DNA of 64,000 bases from positions 13,082,001 through 13,146,000 of the forward strand of contig OZ176052.1 of assembly GCA_964247055.1 (NCBI GenBank), read 5' to 3'. Below are positions 22,474 to 37,900 of this stretch, in pieces. The notes under the pieces are model-generated. The model did not search any database. It was not told the DNA's origin and worked only from the letters and a program-made list of their open reading frames with translations. The position numbers and the translations under genes were made by a program. How positions within the stretch are numbered: position 1 is the stretch's first letter; the number at the start of each line of letters is the position of its first letter. Source of the DNA: Paragordius varius (lineage: Eukaryota > Nematomorpha).

Positions 22474-24453
22474 TCGCATCAATACTCAAGTTAAACTTTG
22501 TCCTTAAAAATCGGATATTGGTCACCGGTGAACAAAATTATTTTTTATACATTCTCTTAGTAGGACTACATCAAAATATAGAGATAGTTTGACAAACTCT
22601 TTCATATCCGATTTTTACAACGATACTTTAAAAATTAATGTATTAAACTAGTCGCATCAATACTCAAGTTAAACTTTGTCCTTGAAAATCGGATATTGGT
22701 CACCGGTGAACAAAATTATTTTTTATACATTCTCTTAGCAAGACTACATCAAAATATAGAGATAGTTTGGCAAACTCTTTCATCCGATTTTTACAACGAT
22801 ACTTTAAAAATTAATGTATAAAACTAGTCGCATCAATAAATAAGTTAAACTTTGTCCTTAAAAATCGAATATTGGTCACCGGTGAACAAAATTATTTTTT
22901 ATACATTCTCTTAGTAACACTACATCAAAATATAGAGATAGTTTGACAAACTCTATATCCGATTATTACAAGGATACATTAAAAATTAGTGTATAAAACT
23001 AGTCGCATCAATACTCAAGTTAAATTTTGTCCTTAAAAATGTGATATTGATCACCGGTGAACAAAACTATTTTTTATACATTCTCTTAGTAAGTCTACAT
23101 CAAAATATAGAAATAGTTTGACAAACTCTTTCATATCCGATTTTTACAACGATACTTTAAAAATTAATGTAAAATAGTCGCATCAATAAATCGCATCAAT
23201 ACTCAAGTTAAATTTTGTCCTTAAAAATCGGATATTGGTCACCGGTGAACAAAATTATTTTTTATACATTCTCTTAGTAGGACTACATAAAAATATAGAG
23301 ATAGTTTGGCAAACTCTTTCATATCCGATTTTTACAACGATACTTTAAAAATTAGTGTATAAAACTAGTCGCATCAATACTCAAGTTAAATTTTGTCCTT
23401 AAAAATGGGATATTGATCACCGGTGAACAAAACTATTTTTTATACATTCTCTTAGCAAGACTACATCAAAATATAGAGATAGTTTGGCAAACTCTTTCAT
23501 ATCCGATTTTTACAACGATACTTTAAAAATTGATGTATTAAACTAGTCGCATCTATACTCAAGTTAAACTTTGTCCTTAAAAATCGGATATTGGTCACCG
23601 GTGAACAAAATTATTTTTTATACATTCTCTTAGCAAGACTACATCAAAATATAGAGATAGTTTGGCAAACTCTTTCATCCGATTTTTACAACGATACTTT
23701 AAAAATTAATGTATAAAACTAGTCGCATCAATATTCAAGTTAAACTTTGTCCTTAAAAATCGAATATTGGTCACCGGTGAACAAAATTATTTTTTATACA
23801 TTCTCTTAGTAAGACTACATCAAAATATAGAGATAGTTTGACAAACTCTATATCCGATTATTACAAGGATACTTTAAAAATTAGTGTATAAAACTAGTCG
23901 CATCAATACTCAAGTTAAACTTTGTCCTTAAAAATCGGATATTGGTCACCGGTGAACAAAATTATTTTTTATACATTCTCTTACCAAGACTACATCAAAA
24001 TATAGAGATAGTTTGACAAACTCTTTCATATCCGATTTTTACAACGATACTTTAAAAATTAATGTATAAAACTGGTCGTATCAATAAATCGCATCAATAC
24101 TCAAGTTAAACTTTGTCCTTAAAAATCGAATATTGGTCACCGGTGAACAAAATTTTTTTTATACATTCTCTTAGTAAGACTACATCAAAATATAGAGATA
24201 GTTTGACAAACTCTATATCCGATTATTACAAGGATACTTTAAAAATTAGTGTATAAAACTAGTCGCATCAATACTCAAGTTAAATTTTGTCCTTAAAAAT
24301 GGGATATTGATCACCGGTGAACAAAACTATTTTTTATACATTCTCTTAGTAAGTCTACATCAAAATATAGAAATAGTTTGACAAACTCTTTCATATCCGA
24401 TTTTTACAACGATACTTTAAAAATTAATGTATAAAACTAGTCGTATCAATAAA
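22474..24453 (+). repeat. Variant HOR copy right of the LINE, 1980 bp
   Basis: This continues the 12-mer family from monomer A straight after the LINE. It differs from the 2167-bp unit in two ways: one I-J/K-L-type dimer is missing (about 366 bp), and one extra hybrid monomer (near 23351-23530) with mixed E, J and F variants is present. The net length, 1980 bp, agrees with that arithmetic. A further A-type monomer starts at 24454. Confidence 0.75.
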
Positions 24454-25020
24454 TCGCATCAATACTCAGGTTAAACTTTGTCCTTAAAAATCGGATATTG
24501 GTCACCGGTGAACAAAATTATTTTTTATACATTCTCTTAGTAGGACTACATCAAAATATAGAGATAGTTTGACAAACTCTTTCATATCCGATTTTTACAA
24601 CGATACTTTAAAAATTAATGTATTAAACTAGTCGCATCAATACTCAAGTTAAACTTTGTCCTTGAAAATCGGATATTGGTCACCGGTGAACAAAATTATT
24701 TTTTATACATTCTCTTAGCAAGACTACATCAAAATATAGAGATAGTTTGGCAAACTCTTTCATCCGATTTTTACAACGATACTTTAAAAATTAATGTATA
24801 AAACTAGTCGCATCAATATTCAAGTTAAACTTTGTCCTTAAAAATCGAATATTGGTCACCGGTGAAAAAAATTATTTTTTATACATTCTCTTAGTAACAC
24901 TACATCAAAATATAGAGATAGTTTGACAAACTCTATATCCGATTATTACAAGGATACATTAAAAATTAGTGTATAAAACTAGTCGCATCAATACTCAAGT
25001 TAAATTTTGTCCTTAAAAAT

Positions 25021-27190
25021 GTGATATTGATCACCGGTGAACAAAACTATTTTTTATACATTCTCTTAGTAAGTCTACATCAAAATATAGAAATAGTTTG
25101 ACAAACTCTTTCATATCCGATTTTTACAACGATACTTTAAAAATTAATGTAAAATAGTCGCATCAATAAATCGCATCAATACTCAAGTTAAATTTTGTCC
25201 TTAAAAATCGGATATTGGTCACCGGTGAACAAAATTATTTTTTATACATTCTCTTAGTAGGACTACATAAAAATATAGAGATAGTTTGGCAAACTCTTTC
25301 ATATCCGATTTTTACAACGATACTTTAAAAATTGATGTATTAAACTAGTCGCATCTATACTCAAGTTAAACTTTGTCCTTAAAAATCGGATATTGGTCAC
25401 CGGTGAACAAAATTATTTTTTATACATTCTCTTAGCAAGACTACATCAAAATATAGAGATAGTTTGGCAAACTCTTTCATCCGATTTTTACAACGATACT
25501 TTAAAAATTAATGTATAAAACTAGTCGCATCAATATTCAAGTTAAACTTTGTCCTTAAAAATCGAATATTGGTCACCGGTGAACAAAATTATTTTTTATA
25601 CATTCTCTTAGTAAGACTACATCAAAATATAGAGATAGTTTGACAAACTCTATATCCGATTATTACAAGGATACTTTAAAAATTAGTGTATAAAACTAGT
25701 CGCATCAATACTCAAGTTAAACTTTGTCCTTAAAAATCGGATATTGGTCACCGGTGAGCAAAATTATTTTTTATACATTCTCTTACCAAGACTACATCAA
25801 AATATAGAGATAGTTTGACAAACTCTTTCATATCCGATTTTTACAACGATACTTTAAAAATTAATGTATAAAACTGGTCGTATCAATAAATCGCATCAAT
25901 ACTCAAGTTAAACTTTGTCCTTAAAAATCGAATATTGGTCACCGGTGAACAAAATTATTTTTTATACATTCTCTTAGTAAGACTACATCAAAATATAGAG
26001 ATAGTTTGACAAACTCTATATCCGATTATTACAAGGATACATTAAAAATTAGTGTATAAAACTAGTCGCATCAATACTCAAGTTAAATTTTGTCCTTAAA
26101 AATGTGATATTGATCACCGGTGAACAAAACTATTTTTTATACATTCTCTTAGTAAGTCTACATCAAAATATAGAAATAGTTTGACAAACTCTTTCATATC
26201 CGATTTTTACAACGATACTTTAAAAATTAATGTAAAATAGTCGCATCAATAAATCGCATCAATACTCAAGTTAAATTTTGTCCTTAAAAATCGGATATTG
26301 GTCACCGGTGAACAAAATTATTTTTTATACATTCTCTTAGTAGGACTACATAAAAATATAGAGATAGTTTGGCAAACTCTTTAATATCCGATTTTTACAA
26401 CGATACTTTAAAAATTGATGTATTAAACTAGTCGCATCTATACTCAAGTTAAACTTTGTCCTTAAAAATCGGATATTGGTCACCGGTGAACAAAATTATT
26501 TTTTATACATTCTCTTAGCAAGACTACATCAAAATATAGAGATAGTTTGGCAAACTCTTTCATCCGATTTTTACAACGATACTTTAAAAATTAATGTATA
26601 AAACTAGTCGCATCAATATTCAAGTTAAACTTTGTCCTTAAAAATCGAATATTGGTCACCGGTGAACAAAATTATTTTTTATACATTCTCTTAGTAAGAC
26701 TACATCAAAATATAGAGATAGTTTGACAAACTCTATATCCGATTATTACAAGGATACTTTAAAAATTAGTGTATAAAACTAGTCGCATCAATACTCAAGT
26801 TAAACTTTGTCCTTAAAAATCGGATATTGGTCACCGGTGAACAAAATTATTTTTTATACATTCTCTTACCAAGACTACATCAAAATATAGAGATAGTTTG
26901 ACAAACTCTTTCATATCCGATTTTTACAACGATACTTTAAAAATTAATGTATAAAACTGGTCGTATCAATAAATCGCATCAATACTCAAGTTAAACTTTG
27001 TCCTTAAAAATCGAATATTGGTCACCGGTGAACAAAATTATTTTTTATACATTCTCTTAGTAAGACTACATCAAAATATAGAGATAGTTTGACAAACTCT
27101 ATATCCGATTATTACAAGGATACTTTAAAAATTAGTGTATAAAACTAGTCGCATCAATACTCAAGTTAAATTTTGTCCTTAAAAATGGGA
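25021..27190 (+). repeat. Six-monomer tandem duplication, 1083 bp
   Basis: The D landmark GTGATATTGATC occurs at 25021 and again at 26104, and the monomers between follow the order D, E, F, G, H and a C/I-like form in both copies. This is a local duplication of half of the 12-mer unit. Around 27190 a D/J-like hybrid (GGGATGTTGATC followed by AATGTAAAATAG) marks the end of the match. Confidence 0.7.
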
Positions 27191-29879
27191 TGTTGATCAC
27201 CGGTGAACAAAACTATTTTTTATACATTCTCTTAGTAAGTCTACATCAAAATATAGAAATAGTTTGACAAACTCTTTCATATCCGATGTTTACAACGATA
27301 CTTTAAAAATTAATGTAAAATAGTCGCATCAATAAATCGCATCAATACTCAAGTTAAATTTTGCCCTTAAAAATCGGATATTGGTCACCGGTGAACAAAA
27401 TTATTTTTTATACATTCTCTTAGTAAGACTACATCAAAATATAGAGATAGTTTGACAAACTCTATATCCGATTATTACAAGGATACTTTAAAAATTAGTG
27501 TATAAAACTAGTACCATCAATACTCAAGTTAAACTTTGTCCTTAAAAATCGGATATTGGTCACCGGTGAACAAAATTATTTTTTATACATTCTCTTAGCA
27601 TGACTACATCAAAATATAGAGATAGTTTGACAAACTCTTTCATATCCGATTTTTACAACGATACTTTAAAAATTAATGTATAAAACTGGTCGTATCAATA
27701 AATCGCATCAATACTCAAGTTAAACTTTGTCCTTAAAAATCGGATATTGGTCACCGGTGAACAAAATTATTTTTTATACATTCTCTTAGCAAGACTACAT
27801 CAAAATATAGAGATAGTTTGGCAAACTCTTTCATCCGATTTTTACAACGATACTTTAAAAATTAATGTATAAAACTAGTCGCATCAATATTCAAATTAAA
27901 CTTTGTCCTTAAAAATCGAATATTGGTCACCGGTGAACAAAATTATTTTTTAAACATTCTCTTAGTAAGACTACATCAAAATATAGAGATAGTTTGACAA
28001 ACTCTATATCCGATTATTACAAGGATACTTTAAAAATTAGTGTATAAAACTAGTCGCATCAATACTCAAGTTAAACTTTGTCCTTAAAAATCGGATATTG
28101 GTCACCGGTGAACAAAATTATTTTTTATACATTCTCTCAGCATGACTACATCAAAATATAGAGATAGTTTGACAAACTCTTTCATATCCGATTTTTACAA
28201 CGATACAAAATTAATGTATAAAACTGGTCGTATCAATAAATCGCATCAATACTCAAGTTAAATTTTGTCCTTAAAAATCGGATATTGGTCACCGGTGAAC
28301 AAAATTATTTTTTATACATTCTCTTAGTAGGACTACATAAAAATATAGAGATAGTTTGGCAAACTCTTTCATATCCGATTTTTACAACGATACTTTAAAA
28401 ATTAATGTATTAAACTAGTCGCATCAATACTCAAGTTAAACTTTGTCCTTGAAAATCGGATATTGGTCACCGGTGAACAAAATTATTTTTTATACATTCT
28501 CTTAGCAAGACTACATCAAAATATAGAGATAGTTTGGCAAACTCTTTCATCCGATTTTTACAACGATACTTTAAAAATTAATGTATAAAACTAGTCGCAT
28601 CAATATTCAAGTTAAACTTTGTCCTTAAAAATCGAATATTGGTCACCGGTGAACAAAATTATTTTTTATACATTCTCTTAGTAAGACTACATCAAAATAT
28701 AGAGATAGTTTGACAAACTCTATATCCGATTATTACAAGGATACATTAAAAATTAGTGTATAAAACTAGTCGCATCAATACTTAAGTTAAATTTTGTCCT
28801 TAAAAATGTTATATTGATCACCGGTGAACAAAACTATTTTTTATACATTCTCTTAGTAAACATCAAAATATAGAAATAGTTTGACAAACTCTTTCATATC
28901 CGATTTTTACAACGATACTTTAAAAATTAATGTAAAATAGTCGCATCAATAAATCGCATCAATACTCAAGTTAAATTTTGTCCTTAAAAATCGGATATTG
29001 GTCACCGGTGAACAAAATTATTTTTTATACATTCTCTTAGTAGGACTACATAAAAATATAGAGATAGTTTGGCAAACTCTTTCATATCCGATTTTTACAA
29101 CGATACTTTAAAAATTGATGTATTAAACTAGTCGCATCTATACTCAAGTTAAACTTTGTCCTTAAAAATCGGATATTGGTCACCGGTGAACAAAATTATT
29201 TTTTATACATTCTCTTAGCAAGACTACATCAAAATATAGAGATAGTTTGGCAAACTCTTTCATCCGATTTTTACAACGATACTTTAAAAATTAATGTATT
29301 AAACTAGTCGCATCAATACTCAAGTTAAACTTTGTCCTTGAAAATCGGATATTGGTCACCGGTGAACAAAATTATTTTTTATACATTCTCTTAGCAAGAC
29401 TACATCAAAATATAGAAATAGTTTGACAAACCTTTTCATATCCGATTTTTACAACGATACTTTAAAAATTAATGTAAAATAGTCGCATCAATAAATCGCA
29501 TCAATACTCAAGTTAAATTTTGTCCTTAAAAATCGGATATTGGTCACCGGTGAACAAAATTATTTTTTATACATTCTCTTAGTAGGACTACATAAAAATA
29601 TAGAGATAGTTTGGCAAACTCTTTCATATCCGATTTTTACAACGATACTTTAAAAATTGATGTATTAAACTAGTCGCTTCTATACTCAAGTTAAACTTTG
29701 TCCTTAAAAATCGGATATTGGTCACCGGTGAACAAAATTATTTTTTATACATTCTCTTAGCAAGACTACATCAAAATATAGAGATAGTTTGGCAAACTCT
29801 TTCATCCGATTTTTACAACGATACTTTAAAAATTAATGTATAAAACTAGTCGCATCAATATTCAAGTTAAACTTTGTCC

Positions 29880-31320
29880 TTAAAAATCGAATATTGGTCA
29901 CCGGTGAACAAAATTATTTTTTATACATTCTCTTAGTAAGACTACATCAAAATATAGAGATAGTTTGACAAACTCTATATCCGATTATTACAAGGATACT
30001 TTAAAAATTAGTGTATAAAACTAGTCGCATCAATACTCAAGTTAAACTTTGACCTTAAAAATCGGATATTGGTCACCGGTGAACAAAATTATTTTTTATA
30101 CATTCTCTTACCAAGACTACATCAAAATATAGAGATAGTTTGACAAACTCTTTCATATCCGATTTTTACAACGATACTTTAAAAATTAATGTATAAAACT
30201 GGTCGTATCAATAAATCGCATCTATACTCAAGTTAAACTTTGTCCTTAAAAATCGAATATTGGTCACCGGTGAACAAAATTATTTTTTATACATTCTCTT
30301 AGTAATACATCAAAATATAGAGATAGTTTGACAAACTCTATATCCGATTATTACAAGGATACTTTAAAAATTAGTGTATAAAACTAGTCGCATCAATACT
30401 CAAGTTAAATTTTGTCCTTAAAAATGGGATATTGATCACCGGTGAACAAAACTATTTTTTATACATTCTCTTAGTAAGTCTACATCAAAATATAGAAATA
30501 GTTTGACAAACTCTTTCATATCCGATTTTTACAATGATACTTTAAAAATTAATGTAAAATAGTCGCATCAATAAATCGCATCAATATTCAAGTTAAACTT
30601 TGTCCTTAAAAATCGAATATTGGTCACCGGTCAAAATTATTTTTTATACATTCTCTTAGTAAGACTACATCAAAATATAGAGATAGTTTGACAAACTCTA
30701 TATCCGATTATTACAAGGATACTTTAAAAATTAGTGTATAAAACTAGTCGCATCAATACTCAAGTTAAACTTTGTCCTTAAAAATCGGATATTGGTCACC
30801 GGTGAACAAAATTATTTTTTATACATTCTCTTACCAAGACTACATCAAAATATAGAGATAGTTTGACAAACTCTTTCATATCCGATTTTTACAACGATAC
30901 TTTAAAAATTAATGTATAAAACTGGTCGTATCAATAAATCGCATCTATACTCAAGTTAAACTTTGTCCTTAAAAATCGAATATTGGTCACCGGTGAACAA
31001 AATTATTTTTTATACATTCTCTTAGTAATACAAAATATAGAGATAGTTTGACAAACTCTATATCCGATTATTACAAAGATACTTTAAAAATTAGTGTATA
31101 AAACTAGTCGCATCAATACTCAAGTTAAATTTTGTCCTTAAAAATGGGATATTGATCACCGGTGAACAAAACTATTTTTTATACATTCTCTTAGTAAGTC
31201 TACATCAAAATATAGAAATAGTTTGACAAACTCTTTCATATCCGATTTTTACAATGATACTTTAAAAATTAATGTAAAATAGTCGCATCAATAAATCGCA
31301 TCAATACTCAAGTTAAATTT
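29880..31320 (+). repeat. Four-monomer tandem duplication, 720 bp
   Basis: The variant ACAATGATAC appears at 30531 and 31251, 720 bp apart, and shortened GTAATACA forms near 30302 and 31024 lie about the same distance apart. This is a tetramer duplication derived from the G-H-I-J part of the 12-mer family. Outer limits are approximate. Confidence 0.65.
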
Positions 31321-34300
31321 TGTCCTTAAAAATCGGATATTGGTCACCGGTGAACAAAATTATTTTTTGTACATTCTCTTAGTAAGACTACATCAAAATA
31401 TAGAGATAGTTTGACAAACTCTATATCCGATTATTACAAGGATACTTTAAAAATTAGTGTATAAAACTAGTCGCATCAATACTCAAGTTAAACTTTGTCC
31501 TTAAAAATCGGATATTGGTCACCGGTGAACAAAATTATTTTTTATACATTCTCTTAGCATGACTACATCAAAATATAGAGATAGTTTGACAAACTCTTTC
31601 ATATCCGATTTTTACAACGATACTTTAAAAATTGATGTATAAAACTGGTCGTATCAATAAATCGCATCAATACTCAAGTTAAACTTTGTCCTTAAAAATC
31701 GGATATTGGTCACCGGTGAACAAAATTATTTTTTATACATTCTCTTAGTAAGACTACATCAAAATATAGAGATAGTTTGACAAACTCTATATCCGATTAT
31801 TACAAGGATACTTTAAAAATTAGTGTATAAAACTAGTCGCATCAATACTCAAGTTAAACTTTGTCCTTAAAAATCGGATATTGGTCACCGGTGAACAAAA
31901 TTATTTTTTATACATTCTCTTAGCATGACTACATCAAAATATAGAGATAGTTTGATAAACTCTTTCATATCCGATTTTTACAACGATACTTTAAAAATTA
32001 ATGTATTAAACTAGTCGCATCAATACTCAAGTTAAATTTTGTCCTTAAAAATCGGATATTGGTCACCGGTGAACAAAATTATTTTTTATACATTCTCTTA
32101 GTAGGACTACATAAAAATATAATAGTTTGGCAAACTCTTTCATATCCGATTTTTACAACGATACTTTAAAAATTAATGTATAAAACTAGTCGCATCAATA
32201 CTCAAGTTAAACTTTGTCCTTAAAAATCGAATATTGGTCACCGGTGAACAAAATAATTTTTATACATTCTCTTAGTAGGACTACATCAAAATATAGAGAT
32301 AGTTTGCCAAACTCTTTCATCCGATTTTTACAACGATACTTTAAAAATTAATGTATAAAACTAGTCGCATCAATACTCAAGTTAAACTTTGTCCTTAAAA
32401 ATCGGATATTGGTCACCGGTGAACAAAATTATTTTTTATACATTCTCTTAGCAAGACTACATCAAAATATAGAAATAGTTTGACAAACTCTTTCATATCC
32501 GATTTTAACAACGATACTTTAAAAATTAATGTATTAAACTAGTCGCATCAATACTCAAGTTAAACTTTGTCCTTAAAAATCGGATATTGGTCACCGGTGA
32601 ACAAAATTATTTTTTATACATTCTCTTAGTAAGACTACATCAAAATATAGAGATAGTTTGACAAACTCTATATCCGATTATTACAAGGATACATTAAAAA
32701 TTAGTGTATAAAACTAATCGCATCAATACTCAAGTTAAACTTTGTCCTTAAAAATCGAATATTGGTCACCGGTGAACAAAATTATTTTTTATACATTCTC
32801 TTAGTAAGACTACATCAAAATATAGAGATAGTTTGACAAACTCTATATCCGATTATTACAAGGATACATTAAAAATTAGTGTATAAAACTAGTCGCATCA
32901 ATACTCAAGTTAAACTTTGTCCTTAAAAATCCAATATTGGTCACCGGTGAACAAAATTATTTTTTATACATTCTCTTAGCAAGACTACATCAAAATATAG
33001 AAATAGTTTGACAAACTCTTTCATCCGATTTTTACAACGATACTTTAAAAATTAATGTATAAATCTAGTCGCATCAATATTCAAGTTAAACTTTGTCCTT
33101 AAAAATCGAATATTGGTCACCGGTGAACAAAATTATTTTTTATACATTCTCTTAGTAAGACTACATCAAAATATAGAGATAGTTTGACAAACTCTATATC
33201 CGATTATTACAAGGATACATTAAAAATTAGTGTATAAAACTAGTCGCATCAATACTCAAGTTAAACTTTGTCCTTAAAAATCGGATATTGGTCACCGGTG
33301 AACAAAATTATTTTTTATACATTCTCTTAGTAGGACTACATCAAAAAATAGAGATAGTTAAGCAAACTCTTTCATATCCGATTTTTACAACGATACTTTA
33401 AAAATTAATGTATTAAAATAGTCGCATCAATACTCAAGTTAAATTTTGTCCTTAAAAATGGGATATTGATCACCGGTGAACAAAACTATTTTTTATACAT
33501 TCTCTTAGTAAGACTACATCAAAATATAGAAATAGTTTGACAAACTCTTTCATATCCGATTTTTACAACGATACTTTAAAAATTAATGTATTAAAATAGT
33601 CGCATCAATACTCAAGTTAAACTTTGTCCTTAAAAATCGGATATTGGTCACCGGTGAACAAAATTATTTTTTATACATTCTCTTAGCAAGACTACATCAA
33701 AATATAGAGATAGTTTGACAAACTCTTTCATATCCGATTTTTACAACGATACTTTAAAAATTAATGTATAAAACTAGTCGTATCAATAAATCGCATCAAT
33801 ACTCAAGTTAAATTTTGTCCTTAAAAATCGGATATTGGTCACCGGTGAACAAAATTATTTTTTATACATTCTCTTAGTAGGACTACATAAAAATATAATA
33901 GTTTGGCAAACTCTTTCATATCCGATTTTTACAACGATACTTTAAAAATTAATGTATAAAACTAGTCGCATCAATACTCAAGTTAAACTTTGTCCTTAAA
34001 AATCGGATATTCGTCACCGGTGAACAAAATTATTTTTTATACATTCTCTTAGCAAGACTACATCAAAATATAGAAATAGTTTGACAAACTCTTTCATATC
34101 CGATTTTAACAACGATACTTTAAAAATTAATGTATTAAACTAGTCGCATCAATACTCAAGTTAAACTTTGTCCTTAAAAATCGGATATTGGTCACCGGTG
34201 AACAAAATTATTTTTTATACATTCTCTTAGTAAGACTACATCAAAATATAGAGATAGTTTGACAAACTCTATATCCGATTATTACAAGGATACATTAAAA

Positions 34301-34921
34301 ATTAGTGTATAAAACTAGTCGCATCAATACTCAAGTTAAACTTTGTCCTTAAAAATCGAATATTGGTCACCGGTGAACAAAATTATTTTTTATACATTCT
34401 CTTAGTAAGACTACATCAAAATATAGAGATAGTTTGACAAACTCTATATCCGATTATTACAAGGATACATTAAAAATTAGTGTATAAAACTAGTCGCATC
34501 AATACTCAAGTTAAACTTTGTCCTTAAAAATCGAATATTGGTCACCGGTGAACAAAATTATTTTTTATACATTCTCTTAGTAATACTACATCAAAATATA
34601 GAGATAGTTTGACAAACTCTATATCCGATTATTACAAGGATACATTAAAAATTAGTGTATAAAACTAGTCGCATCAATACTCAAGTTAAACTTTGTTCGA
34701 ATATTGGTCACCGGTGAACAAAATTATTTTTTATACATTTTCTTAGTAAGACTACATCAAAATATAGAGATAGTTTGACAAACTCTATATCCGATTATTA
34801 CAAGGATACATAAAAAATTAGTGTATAAAACTAGTCGCATCAATACTCAAGTTAAACTTTGTCCTTAAAAATCGAATATTGGTCACCGGTGAACAAAATT
34901 ATTTTTTATACATTCTCTTAG

Positions 34922-37900
34922 TAATACTACATCAAAATATAGAGATAGTTTGACAAACTCTATATCCGATTATTACAAGGATACATTAAAAATTAGTGTA
35001 TAAAACTAGTCGCATCAATACTCAAGTTAAACTTTGTCCTTAAAAATCGAATATTGGTCACCGGTGAACAAAATTATTTTTTATACATTTTCTTAGTAAG
35101 ACTACATCAAAATATAGAGATAGTTTGACAAACTCTATATCCGATTATTACAAGGATACATTAAAAATTAGTGTATAAAACTAGTCGCATCAATACTCAA
35201 TAAACTTTGTCCTTAAAAATCGGATATTGGTCACCGGTGAACAAAATTATTTTTTATACATTCTCTTAGTAAGACTACATCAAAATATAGAGATAGTTTG
35301 ACAAACTCTATATCCGATTATTACAAGGATACATTAAAAATTAGTGTATAAAACTAGTCGCATCAATACTCAAGTTAAACTTTGTCCTTAAAAATCGAAT
35401 ATTGGTCACCGGTGAACAAAATTATTTTTTATACATTCTCTTAGTAAGACTACATCAAAATATAGAGATAGTTTGACAAACTCTATATCCGATTATTACA
35501 AGGATACATTAAAAATTAGTGTATAAAACTAGTCGCATCAATACTCAAGTTAAACTTTGTCCTTAAAAATCGGATATTGGTCACCGGTGAACAAAATTAT
35601 TTTTTATACATTCTCTTAGCAAGACTACATCAAAATATAGAAATAGTTTGACAAACTCTTTCATCCGATTTTTACAACGATACTTTAAAAATTAATGTAT
35701 AAAACTAGTCGCATCAATATTCAAGTTAAACTTTGTCCTTAAAAATCGAATATTGGTCACCGGTGAACAAAATTATTTTTTATACATTCTCTTAGTAAGA
35801 CTACATCAAAATATAGAGATAGTTTGACACACTCTATATCCGATTATTACAAGGATACATTAAAAATTATTGTATAAAACTAGTCGCATCAATACTCAAG
35901 TTAAACTTTGTCCTTAAAAATCGGATATTGGTCACCGGTGAACAAAATTATTTTTTATACATTCTCTTTACATCAAAATATAGAGATAGTTTGGCAAACT
36001 CTTTCATCCGATTTTTACAGCGATACTTTAAAAATTAATGTATTAAAATAGTCGCATCAATACTCAAGTTAAATTTTGTCCTTAAAAATGGGATATTGAT
36101 CACCGGTGAACAAAACTATTTTTTATACATTCTCTTAGTAAGACTACATCAAAATATAGAAATAGTTTGACAAACTCTTTCATATCCGATTTTTACAACG
36201 ATACTTTAAAAATTAATGTATTAAAATAGTCGCATCAATACTCAAGTTAAACTTTGTCCTTAAAAATCGGATATTGGTCACCGGTGAACAAAATTATTTT
36301 TTATACATTCTCTTAGTAGGACTACATAAAAATATAATAGTTTGGCAAACTCTTTCATATCCGATTTTTACAACGATACTTTAAAAATTAATGTATAAAA
36401 CTAGTCGCGTCAATACTTAAGTTAAACTTTGTCCTTAAAAATCGAATATTGGTCACCGGTGAACAAAATAATTTTTATACATTCTCTTAGTAGGACTACA
36501 TCAAAATATAGAGATAGTTTGGCAAACTCTTTCATCCGATTTTTACAACGATACTTTAAAAATTAATGTAGTCGCATCAATACTCAAGTTAAACTTTGTC
36601 CTTAAAAATCGGATATTGGTCACCGGTGAACAAAATTATTTTTTATACATTCTCTTAGCAAGACTACATCAAAATATAGAAATAGTTTGACAAACTCTTT
36701 CATATCCGATTTTAACAACGATACTTTAAAAATTAATGTATTAAACTAGTCGCATCAATACTCAAGTTAAACTTTGTCCTTAAAAATCGGATATTGGTCA
36801 CCGGTGAACAAAATTATTTTTTATACATTCTCTTAGTAAGACTACATCAAAATATAGAGATAGTTTGACAAACTCTATATCCGATTATTACAAGGATACA
36901 TTAAAAATTAGTGTATAAAACTAGTCGCATCAATACTCAAGTTAAACTTTGTCCTTAAAAATCGAATATTGGTCACCGGTGAACAAAATTATTTTTTATA
37001 CATTCTCTTAGTAAGACTACATCAAAATATAGAGATAGTTTGACAAACTCTATATCCGATTATTACAAGGATACATTAAAAATTAGTGTATAAAACTAGT
37101 CGCATCAATACTCAAGTTAAACTTTGTCCTTAAAAATCGAATATTGGTCACCGGTGAACAAAATTATTTTTTATACATTCTCTTAGTAATACTACATCAA
37201 AATATAGAGATAGTTTGACAAACTCTATATCCGATTATTACAAGGATACATTAAAAATTAGTGTATAAAACTAGTCGCATCAATACTCAAGTTAAACTTT
37301 GTCCTTAAAAATCGAATATTGGTCACCGGTGAACAAAATTATTTTTTATACATTTTCTTAGTAAGACTACATCAAAATATAGAGATAGTTTGACAAACTC
37401 TATATCCGATTATTACAAGGATACATTAAAAATTAGTGTATAAAACTAGTCGCATCAATACTCAATAAACTTTGTCCTTAAAAATCGGATATTGGTCACC
37501 GGTGAACAAAATTATTTTTTATACATTCTCTTAGTAAGACTACATCAAAATATAGAGATAGTTTGACAAACTCTATATCCGATTATTACAAGGATACATT
37601 AAAAATTAGTGTATAAAACTAGTCGCATCAATACTCAAGTTAAACTTTGTCCTTAAAAATCGAATATTGGTCACCGGTGAACAAAATTATTTTTTATACA
37701 TTCTCTTAGTAAGACTACATCAAAATATAGAGATAGTTTGACAAACTCTATATCCGATTATTACAAGGATACATTAAAAATTAGTGTATAAAACTAGTCG
37801 CATCAATACTCAAGTTAAACTTTGTCCTTAAAAATCGGATATTGGTCACCGGTGAACAAAATTATTTTTTATACATTCTCTTAGCAAGACTACATCAAAA

